Assembly: GCA_016190945.1 (NCBI GenBank)
Contig: JACPPO010000025.1
Coordinates: forward strand, 1-50,316
Length of the DNA: 50,316 nt
Direction of reading: 5' to 3'
From: Acidobacteriota bacterium
GTDB lineage: Bacteria; Acidobacteriota; Vicinamibacteria; Vicinamibacterales; UBA2999
Shown: piece after piece, positions 42,987 through 50,316 of the stretch
Numbering within the stretch: the stretch's first letter is position 1
Layout: the number at the start of each line of letters is the position of its first letter
Notes under the pieces: generated by a model
The model's input: only the letters and a program-made list of their open reading frames with translations
What the model was told of the DNA's origin: nothing
Database searches by the model: none
Made by a program: the position numbers and the translations under genes

Positions 42987-43728
42987 CGAAGACGGCAACC
43001 ACCGGCCCGTGGTCGCTCGTGCCTACTTCCCGCTGCACCACGCATGATGTCGCGAGGGTGGCCAGCGCCTGGGATGCAAAGACGTAATCGAGCCGCCACC
43101 CGATATTCCGCTGTTTCATATTGCGCCACGGGGCCCACCACGTGAACAGGTCGGCATTGTCCGGATCGAGCTGGCGATGCACGTCCACGAGACCCCGGCT
43201 GAGGATGCGCTCGACGAGCGCCCGTTCCTCCGGAAGCTGTCCGATCGCCCGCGGCTTTCGTTCCTTCGGGTGGACGTCCATGTCCGTCCGCGCGACGTTC
43301 AAGTCGCCGCACAGCACGAGCGGCGCTCCGGTCGCCTGGAACTCCGCGGCGTAGGCGTCGAGCGCTTCGAGGAACCGCATCTTCGCGGGAAAATCCTTGC
43401 CGCCGTTTGGCACGTAGATCGAGGCCACCGTGGCCTGCGGCAGCCGCACGGTGACGATGCGATGCTCGTAATCGAATTCAGGGTGATGAAGCACCGGCCG
43501 CTCCGGGTGCGAGGCCTTGCGCACGTGAAGGCCGACGCCCGAGTATCCTTTGCCGCCGTGCCAGTAGCACCAGTACCCCTCCAGCTCGCTCAGCCACACC
43601 GGCAACTGATCGGGCGACGCCTTGATTTCCTGCAGGCACAGCACGTCCGGCTGCTCCCGCTCGATGAACTCCTGCAGGTGTGCCTGCCGTGCGCGGATGC
43701 CGTTGACATTCCACGTGACGAGTTTCAT
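42979..43728 (-). CDS. xth: Exodeoxyribonuclease III
   Basis: MKLVTWNVNGIRARQAHLQEFIEREQPDVLCLQEIKA...LCGDLNVARTDMDVHPKERK...NIGWRLDYVFAS...SDHGPVVAVFDV. Confidence 0.95.
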   Translation of the reverse strand: MKLVTWNVNGIRARQAHLQEFIEREQPDVLCLQEIKASPDQLPVWLSELEGYWCYWHGGKGYSGVGLHVRKASHPERPVLHHPEFDYEHRIVTVRLPQATVASIYVPNGGKDFPAKMRFLEALDAYAAEFQATGAPLVLCGDLNVARTDMDVHPKERKPRAIGQLPEERALVERILSRGLVDVHRQLDPDNADLFTWWAPWRNMKQRNIGWRLDYVFASQALATLATSCVVQREVGTSDHGPVVAVFDV

Positions 43729-43747
43729 GGCGCTATCATGAGCTCCT

Positions 43748-45157
43748 ATGCTCATCGTAATGAAATTCGGCGGCTCGTCCGTCGGGTCCGCCGAACGCAT
43801 CGCGCAGGCCGCCCAGCTCGCGGTCGATACGGCCGCCAAAGGGCACCAGGTCGTCGTGGTCACCTCCGCCATGAGTAAGGTAACCGATGCGTTAATCGAC
43901 GCCGCGCGGCTGGCGTCAACCGGTCAGTGGAGTCCGGCGCTGCGACAGGAGCTCTTCGATCGCCACGAAGCGGCGGCCGACGCCCTCATCAGGAATGACC
44001 CGGCGCGTCATGCGGCCGTGCTGGACGCACTGGGCCAGCGGCTCGAGCGATTCGAGAAGCTCTGCTTCGGCCTTTCCTTGGTCCATGAACTCACGCCTCG
44101 GCTGCTCGACGCGATTTCGGGCACGGGCGAGATGCTCGCCGCACCCCTCGTGGCGGCTGCCATCGCGGCGCGCGGCCGCCCCTCAAAGGCCGTCGACGCG
44201 ACCGAGCTAATCGTGACGACCGACCAGTACGGCGGCGCGGAGCCGCTGATGGATGCCACACGAGTCAAGATGGCCGCTCGGCTGCAGCCCTCGATTGCGC
44301 GCGGGGAAATACCGGTGGTGACGGGCTTCATTGCCGCCACCGCGGACGGGGTGATGACGACGCTTGGGCGCGGCGGGTCGGATTATTCCGCATCGATTGT
44401 CGGCGCCGCGCTCGATGCCGCCGAAATCTGGATCTGGACCGATGTTGACGGCGTGATGACGGCCAACCCCTCGGAAGTCCCCGAGGCGCGCACGCTCTCG
44501 GAGATTTCCTACAGCGAGGCGTCCGAGCTGGCGTACTACGGCGCCAGAGTCCTGCACTACAAGACCATTCTTCCAGCGTTCCGGCAGCGCATCCCGGTGC
44601 GCATCCTCAACAGCTTCAACCCGGGTCATCCCGGCACGCGCGTCAGCGTCGAAGGCAACCGCGCGGCGCGAAGCGTTAAAGCCGTGACGTCGATCCGCGG
44701 CGTGATCCTCGTCGCTATCAGCGGCACCGGCATGCAGGCCATTCCGGGGATTGCGGCCAAGACGTTCGACGTGGTCGCGGCGCAACAGGCCAACGTGCTG
44801 ATGATTTCGCAGGCGTCCTCCGAAAACAACATCTGCTTCGTCCTCAGTGCTGTCGAGGCGCCCCGCGTCGTGACGGCGCTGCGGGCCGCGCTCGAGTTCG
44901 AGCTGATGCGCGGACACATCGATGAGATTGCAGCCGAACAGCAGGTCGCGATTGTCGCGGCCGTTGGAGACCGGATGAGAGGCACCCCGGGGATCGCGGC
45001 AACCGTCTTCGGCGCGCTCGGCGAGGCCGGCATCAACGTGATCGCGATCTCGCAGGGGTCGTCGGAGCGCAACATCTCGCTCGTGGTGACCGAGCGCGAC
45101 GCCGCGGGCGCCGTACGCGCCATCCATCGCGCCTTTCAACTCGACAAGGCGTCGTAG
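43748..45157 (+). CDS. Aspartate kinase (two ACT domains)
   Basis: MLIVMKFGGSSVGSAERIAQAAQLAV...TLGRGGSDYSASIVGAALDAAEIWIWTDVDGVMTANP...YYGARVLHYKTILPA...EAGINVIAISQGSSERNISLVV. Confidence 0.95.
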   Translation: MLIVMKFGGSSVGSAERIAQAAQLAVDTAAKGHQVVVVTSAMSKVTDALIDAARLASTGQWSPALRQELFDRHEAAADALIRNDPARHAAVLDALGQRLERFEKLCFGLSLVHELTPRLLDAISGTGEMLAAPLVAAAIAARGRPSKAVDATELIVTTDQYGGAEPLMDATRVKMAARLQPSIARGEIPVVTGFIAATADGVMTTLGRGGSDYSASIVGAALDAAEIWIWTDVDGVMTANPSEVPEARTLSEISYSEASELAYYGARVLHYKTILPAFRQRIPVRILNSFNPGHPGTRVSVEGNRAARSVKAVTSIRGVILVAISGTGMQAIPGIAAKTFDVVAAQQANVLMISQASSENNICFVLSAVEAPRVVTALRAALEFELMRGHIDEIAAEQQVAIVAAVGDRMRGTPGIAATVFGALGEAGINVIAISQGSSERNISLVVTERDAAGAVRAIHRAFQLDKAS

Positions 45158-45160
45158 CGC

Positions 45161-45898
45161 GTGAGCGAGGCTCTACCGACTTTGGCCGCGCGCATCAAGG
45201 GCGCGAGGCGACTCACGATTCTGACCGGTGCGGGCGTATCGGCCGCGAGCGGCGTGCCGACATTTCGCGGGCGGGATGGCCTCTGGCGCCGCTATCGCCC
45301 CGAGGATCTCGCGACACCAGACGCGTTCGCTCGCGATCCGCGGCTCGTCTGGGAGTGGTACGCGTGGCGCCGTGAGCTGATCGCCACCTGCCGGCCCAAT
45401 GCCGCGCATGACGTCATTGCCGCCTGGTCGCGCAATCCCGGCTGTCGCGTGCTGACTCAGAACGTCGATGATCTGCACCTGCAGGCGGGGACGTACGAGC
45501 TGGTGCGGATGCATGGATCAGTCTGGGAGCTGTCATGTTGGGAGCGATGCGCCCCGGGCACGACGCCCTGGCGGGATACCCGTGTGCCGATGACGAATCT
45601 TCCCCCGCGGTGTCCTCACTGCGGTTGCATCGCCCGCCCCGCCGTCGTCTGGTTCGGCGAAGCGTTGCGGGCTCAGGACGTGGACGCAGCCGTCCGGGCC
45701 ACTGCCTGCGACGTGTTCCTGACCGTCGGCACGTCCGCACTCGTCTATCCAGCGGCCGGACTTGTACACGATGCCAGGCAACAGGGCGCGTTCACAGCCG
45801 AGATCAATCTGGAAGACACGCCCGCGTCGGCCGCCGTGGAGCTCGCGCTTCACGGCAGTGCGGAACAGATTCTGCCGGCCATTGCGCGGCTGCTGTGA
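45161..45898 (+). CDS. NAD-dependent protein deacylase (SIR2 family)
   Basis: TILTGAGVSAASGVPTFRGRDGLWRRY...VLTQNVDDLHLQAGTYELVRMHGSVWELSC...CPHCG...RPAVVWFGEAL. Confidence 0.95.
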   Translation: MSEALPTLAARIKGARRLTILTGAGVSAASGVPTFRGRDGLWRRYRPEDLATPDAFARDPRLVWEWYAWRRELIATCRPNAAHDVIAAWSRNPGCRVLTQNVDDLHLQAGTYELVRMHGSVWELSCWERCAPGTTPWRDTRVPMTNLPPRCPHCGCIARPAVVWFGEALRAQDVDAAVRATACDVFLTVGTSALVYPAAGLVHDARQQGAFTAEINLEDTPASAAVELALHGSAEQILPAIARLL

Positions 45899-45924
45899 CT
45901 GCATGTCACCACACCGGCACGGCC

Positions 45925-47554
45925 TCAGTTGGTACGCTCGACGAAAGTCCTCGGTTCCAGGCGGCGTCCGCTCGGAAAGCGCCGCGCCTCGCGGCGAGTG
46001 CTCCACAGCAGCACCGGGCCGGCGAGACGAGCGATCAGCCGCGACGCGCCACCCAACTCGGCCTCGATATCGAGCCGCAGCCGCCGGATTCGCTCGCTGA
46101 CTTCGCGATTGGATTCGCGCAGGTACCGTTCCATCGCCCACAGCGCGGCCCCGCCACTCCGCAGTTGGCGCGCGTCGCACGCGACGCGCGCGCGGACGCG
46201 GCCATCGGGATCATCACGAAACCGTCGCCAGCCTTCGAACAGAGTCCGCAACAGGCGGTACAGGCTCGGGCCGTTCCGCTCGAAGTCGCGCGCGAAAGCC
46301 TGGTCCAGTAGCAGCTTCGACTGCTCGCGCGAGATGGCCGGGTGCGCGAAATTGACCTGATACTGTCCGTGGATGTCGGCCAGTTCCACATCGTCCAGTA
46401 TCCGGCCCTCCGCCGCCATCTGCCGGTACAGCGGCGTGCCCGGCACCGGCGTATAGAGCATGAACTGATGGCAGTCGGCTTCGTGGGCCACCGCATGCTC
46501 GATTTCCTCCGTGAGGTTCTCGGGCGTGTGGTGTTCGAGTCCGATGATGGTCGACGCGTGCACGCGGATGCCGTGGCGGTGGAGTTCCCGCGTGAGCGTC
46601 AGCGTGTCCGCGCCCTGAAGCTTGGTGTAGCTGGTGGCCGCCGATTCGAGCCCGATCGAGACCGACGTGATCCCGAGCTCCGCCAGCTGGCGCAGGTCGT
46701 ACTTGCGAAGAGCATTCGCCGACGAAAACACGAACATCGACCACGCCTTGCCGTGCCGCTTCATCTCATCGAGCAACTGGAGCGCGCGCCGCCTGTACAG
46801 CAGAAAGTTCTCGTCCATCATGAAGAAGGTTCGGACCCCGAGCCGGCGCTCGACCTCGCACATGACGTTGAAGAGCTCGGTTCCCGTCTCGTAGAAGTTC
46901 ATGAACCGACCCTTTCCGCCGAAGAACGCCGACGTCGTGCAGAAATTGCAGCCCACCGGACAGCCTACCGATGGAATGATGGTGGCCGCCGAGTTGTCGC
47001 CACCTCTCGGCCCGCGCAAGCCCATCACGCGGAATCCGAAGGAGGACGGAAGGGCCGGGTGCTTCACCGGCGCGTCAGTCGGTTCGCCCAGATAGTGTCG
47101 AAACCAGGCAATCCCTTCTCCTTTGACGATGTGATCGGCGTCGATCATCGTTTCGATGCCAGCTATCGCCGCCACGTGTCCGCCGACGACGATCACCGAG
47201 CTTGGCGAATGCTCCCGCACGAGCCTGCACATCTCGCGCACCTTGCCCACGTTCACCACGATTGCCGAGATGCCGACGACGTCATGGCCGCCCGAGCCGA
47301 GCTCGCGCACGAAACGCTCGCGCGTCGGGAAGTCGAGCACGGTAGTCGGCGCAGAGATGTTGTGCTGGATGAGCATGATGCCCCAGGATCGATGAAACAT
47401 CCGCAGCGAGAATGGACCCTGTGCCCGGGTGACTTGGTTGTGGTACAGCTCCATCGGGTTGATGGCCCGGCTGCCGTACTCGTCGTCTCGCGCAAACGGA
47501 CCGAACACGGAGCTGAGCAACACGCGCGCGCGCGTGCCTTTGGGATGTTGCGGC
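45925..47554 (-). CDS. B12-binding domain-containing radical SAM protein
   Basis: VVGISAIVVNVGKVREMCRLVREHSPSSVIVVGGHVAA...IIPSVGCPVGCNFCTTSAFFGGKGRFMNFYETG...SVSIGLES; start inferred as MPQHPKGTRARVLL. Confidence 0.88.
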
Positions 47555-47805
47555 ATCTGGGCATCCAATCTCGAGAGCAGCGTGCGCGATCGGCGAGAGC
47601 ACGAAACGGTGCCGTGCACGTTACGACGAGATGGCCTTTCGCGCACGCACGATCTCGAACTCGTCGACGCATTCGACGTGCCGGATCTGCGGCAGTCGCA
47701 CGCCACTCGTCTGATTTCCCGGCCAGGGGAACGCCATTGTCCAAGGGCGCGCCGACTGTGCCTAAAGCTTAACCCACATCCGACTTCCGCCGATAACACG
47801 TGCGG

Positions 47806-47983
47806 TGTGTTTCAAATCGCCACGAGGATTCCGGGACAACTGAGAACGTTGCTCATGTCGGGGTATACGGACGAGATGGTGCGCTGCGAGGTCGCCGGTG
47901 GGCGCAGGCCTTTCCTCCAGAAGAGGTTCACACCGGAGGCGCTCGCGAGGCAGGTGCGGATGGTATTGAATCCGCCGGCCTGA
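47806..47983 (+). pseudogene. C-terminal fragment of a receiver domain (hybrid histidine kinase/response regulator)
   Basis: RTLLMSGYTDEMVRCEVAGGRRPFLQKRFTPEALARQVRMVLNPPA*. Confidence 0.65.
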
Positions 47984-48098
47984 GTCGCCACTCCCAGAAC
48001 AGCGTCCGCGGCAGGAGGTACAGGCTCGGACCGGCCCCCGTTCACCCGCCTCCAGGTTCGACTGCGGCGGCGCCGGCGGCACCCAGCAGGGAGGAGCG

Positions 48099-49313
48099 TT
48101 GGACCCGACATACGACCTTATCGTGGTTGGAGGAGGAGTGGCTGGCGCGTCCAGCGCAATCGCGCTGGCGCCGGACTATCGCATACTCCTCCTAGATCGG
48201 GCAGTGTTTCCCCGCGACAAGCCTTGCGGCGAAGGGGTCATGCCGCAGGGCGTCCAAGTCCTCGCCGAACTCGGACTCCTCTCGGAGATCCTCGCCGGCG
48301 GCGGGACGGCCATCCGGGGCATGCGGTACCGCAACCGGCGAGGGGTCGTGGCCGAGGCGGACTTCCCACTTGGTCCAGGCGAGGTCGCCTTCGGCGTCGT
48401 CATGCGCCGCTACCATCTCGATCAGCTGCTTGTCCGGCGCGCGAAGTCCCTGCCGAACGTCACCGTTCGCGAGGGATTCAGGGTGACCGACGTCGTTCGA
48501 GAGGGCGATGCGGTCACGGGGGTCGCGGGGTATCCGGTGGAGGTTCCGTCCCAGCGCCTGGTGTTTCGCGCGCCGCTCACGATCGGGGCCGATGGACGGC
48601 ACTCTGTCTTTCACGGCGCGTGCCGACTCACCAAGACGTTTCTCCCGCGCAGGCGCTACGGCGTCGCGGGTCACTTGAGAGGCGTCGCCGGGATTGGTTC
48701 GTACGTCGAGGTGATCCTCCACCAGGACGGCGAGATCTACGTGGCGCCTTGCGGGGAGGATCTCAGCCTAGTCGCCCTGCTCCTTGAAGAGCGGGCGATG
48801 AAGTACTTCAAGGGGGATCTCGCCGGCCGGTACCTGGAGTTCCTGAAGAGCACCGCGGGCTTCCGGGAACGAATCGCTCGGAGCGAGATCGTCCCGCCGG
48901 TCCTTGCCGTGGGACCGCTGGGCTTCACGGTCGATCCTTGCTACCGGCCCGGCCTGTTGCTCGTCGGCGACAGCGCTGGCTTTCTTGACCCGATCACCGG
49001 GGAGGGGATGACGTTGGCGTTGAAGAGCGTCAAGGCCGCCGTGCCACTCATCAGGGAAGCGTTCGCCGCCGGCGACTTCGGTGCAGAGATCGGCCGCCGA
49101 TACGCGAAGAGGCGGCTCGAGCTCGTCGAGGACCTTTTCCGCTTCACTCGCCTGCTGCTTGCCGTCTCGCGGCACAAGTCGATCGCCGACCGGGCGATCC
49201 GCCGGATAAGCCACGACGGGCAGTTGTTCCAGAAGTTGCTCGGCATCGCCACCGGAGCCCGGCGATACCGCGACCTCTCGGTCGCCGAGAAGGTCTCGCT
49301 TCTGCTGGGATGA
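48099..49313 (+). CDS. FAD-dependent oxidoreductase (geranylgeranyl reductase/halogenase-like NAD(P)/FAD family)
   Basis: YDLIVVGGGVAGASSAIALAPDYRILLLDRAVFPRDKPCGEGVMPQGVQVLAELGL...LLVGDSAGFLDPITGEGMTLALKSVKAAV; TTG start with GGAGGAG RBS. Confidence 0.9.
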   Translation: MDPTYDLIVVGGGVAGASSAIALAPDYRILLLDRAVFPRDKPCGEGVMPQGVQVLAELGLLSEILAGGGTAIRGMRYRNRRGVVAEADFPLGPGEVAFGVVMRRYHLDQLLVRRAKSLPNVTVREGFRVTDVVREGDAVTGVAGYPVEVPSQRLVFRAPLTIGADGRHSVFHGACRLTKTFLPRRRYGVAGHLRGVAGIGSYVEVILHQDGEIYVAPCGEDLSLVALLLEERAMKYFKGDLAGRYLEFLKSTAGFRERIARSEIVPPVLAVGPLGFTVDPCYRPGLLLVGDSAGFLDPITGEGMTLALKSVKAAVPLIREAFAAGDFGAEIGRRYAKRRLELVEDLFRFTRLLLAVSRHKSIADRAIRRISHDGQLFQKLLGIATGARRYRDLSVAEKVSLLLG

Positions 49314-49340
49314 CACTGCGGCGACAAGCCTGGACATTCG

Positions 49341-50297
49341 CTACCGCCACACGCGTACGCCGGCCACGAGGCGGTGTTCGGTCACTGGCTCTCCGTCCGC
49401 GCGCCGAAGGTCGGCGGTGCCTGCGAAGGATCGCTCCCAGACGTAACCAATGTAGGGCGCGAACTTGCGACTGAACTCGTAGCGCAGCCGCAGGCCGAAT
49501 TCGACGTTGCCGACGCCAGCAGCCAGCGCGCGGTCCGATTCGGCCCTGCTGTAGACGTTGGATTCCAGACCCGGAACCAGGATCAACCGGTTCGTGAACA
49601 GCAGGTCGTAGGACGCCTTCAGCCGCGCAGACAGGCGCCCGTCGTCGCCGACGTAGCCGGTCGCTTGAAGCTCGAACCAGTAGGGACTCAAACCCACAGT
49701 ACCGAACGCGAGCCAGGTGTGCGAGCCGGGGCCGACATCCTGTCGAACCCCCAACAGCGTGCCCCAGAACGCTGAATAACCATGCCACCACAAGGCTTCG
49801 ACGCCGGTCGTCGGGTCGGTCGTACGCTCGACCGCCAGGCCCTGGGTCCGCAGCCACAGTTTGTCGATGTCACCGCCGTAGGTTCCTTGTAGGTGCCAGT
49901 TCGCGCCTTGGCCCTCGTTGCCGGACAGATACTCCAGTTCGTCAGCGAGCAGCAGGCCGACCGCAAGGCTATCGGGGTGCCCCATCCCTGGCGTGTGCTC
50001 GTAGCCACCTGAATAGGCATCAGGATCGCGCGCATCCGGTGGCGCGCCGCCGCCCTGCATGGGGCCCATTGCCATCACATCCGCCCCCTCAGCGGGCCGG
50101 GGGTTCGTCTTGACGGCGGGATCGTTGGCCGCGCCATGCTCCTGCGAACTCGCTACGCTTGCGGGCTCTTGGGCCGACACCGGTACCGACCCCAGCAATG
50201 CCACGCTGCACAGCGCGGCCAGCGTGAACCAACGATGACCGCTCCTCGTCCTCGCCGTTCTCTCCGACGACTGTTTCGATATCTGCAGCGTCTTCAT
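49341..50297 (-). CDS. copB: Copper resistance protein B (CopB/PcoB-like outer membrane protein)
   Basis: LLADELEYLSGNEGQGANWHLQGTYGGDIDKLWLRTQG...LWWHGYSAFWGTLLGVRQDVGPG...FGTVGLSPYWFELQATGYVGDDGRLSARLKASYDLLFTNRLILVPGLE...GLRLRYEFSRKFAPYIGYVWERSFG-type ending. Confidence 0.92.
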   Translation of the reverse strand: MKTLQISKQSSERTARTRSGHRWFTLAALCSVALLGSVPVSAQEPASVASSQEHGAANDPAVKTNPRPAEGADVMAMGPMQGGGAPPDARDPDAYSGGYEHTPGMGHPDSLAVGLLLADELEYLSGNEGQGANWHLQGTYGGDIDKLWLRTQGLAVERTTDPTTGVEALWWHGYSAFWGTLLGVRQDVGPGSHTWLAFGTVGLSPYWFELQATGYVGDDGRLSARLKASYDLLFTNRLILVPGLESNVYSRAESDRALAAGVGNVEFGLRLRYEFSRKFAPYIGYVWERSFAGTADLRRADGEPVTEHRLVAGVRVWR

Positions 50298-50316
50298 GCG
50301 ACCACCACCTCGCGGA

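Noticed and set aside
46342-47772. 476-aa plus-strand ORF antisense to the radical SAM gene
   Set aside because: Shadow ORF with H/R-rich composition; the minus strand has the radical SAM and B12-binding motifs.

Overview
This is a GC-rich, gene-dense bacterial chromosome segment. The gene content (two VWFA-related proteins of the acidobacterial type, a carboxypeptidase-regulatory/TonB-dependent receptor, M19 dipeptidase, PhoD) suggests Acidobacteriota, probably Vicinamibacteria; this is inferred from protein families only. I support about 45 CDSs. They include a DUF4892/OmpA envelope operon coupled to an ABC transporter, a MacAB-type tripartite efflux operon, cyaY, ppk1, a zinc/manganese-type ABC system, rluA-like, msrA, htpX, a TIGR00300 ornithine-cyclodeaminase-like protein, a two-component pair, a desaturase, xth, an aspartate kinase, a sirtuin, a B12-binding radical SAM protein and a copB-like gene. 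The strongest unexpected signal is at 29515-31645: a 2131-bp element with perfect 17-bp terminal inverted repeats and a perfect 8-bp flanking direct repeat (GCCGCAGC). It retains only a 37-aa remnant of a transposase OrfA and carries a set of small uncharacterised genes, including a three-gene run with an 8-nt overlap between the second and third. Other signals are: (i) a 26-nt tRNA-3'-end-like direct repeat (23/26) flanking a 5.7-kb segment with a nucleotidyltransferase/antitoxin-like pair and the MacAB operon; (ii) a gene graveyard at 5.0-6.3 kb with deletion-junction chimeras; (iii) a REP-like palindrome inside a decayed amidohydrolase gene; (iv) a set of intergenic low-complexity inverted repeats, each with a different short repeat unit. 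No searches were run; all family names come from recognising motifs in the translations.
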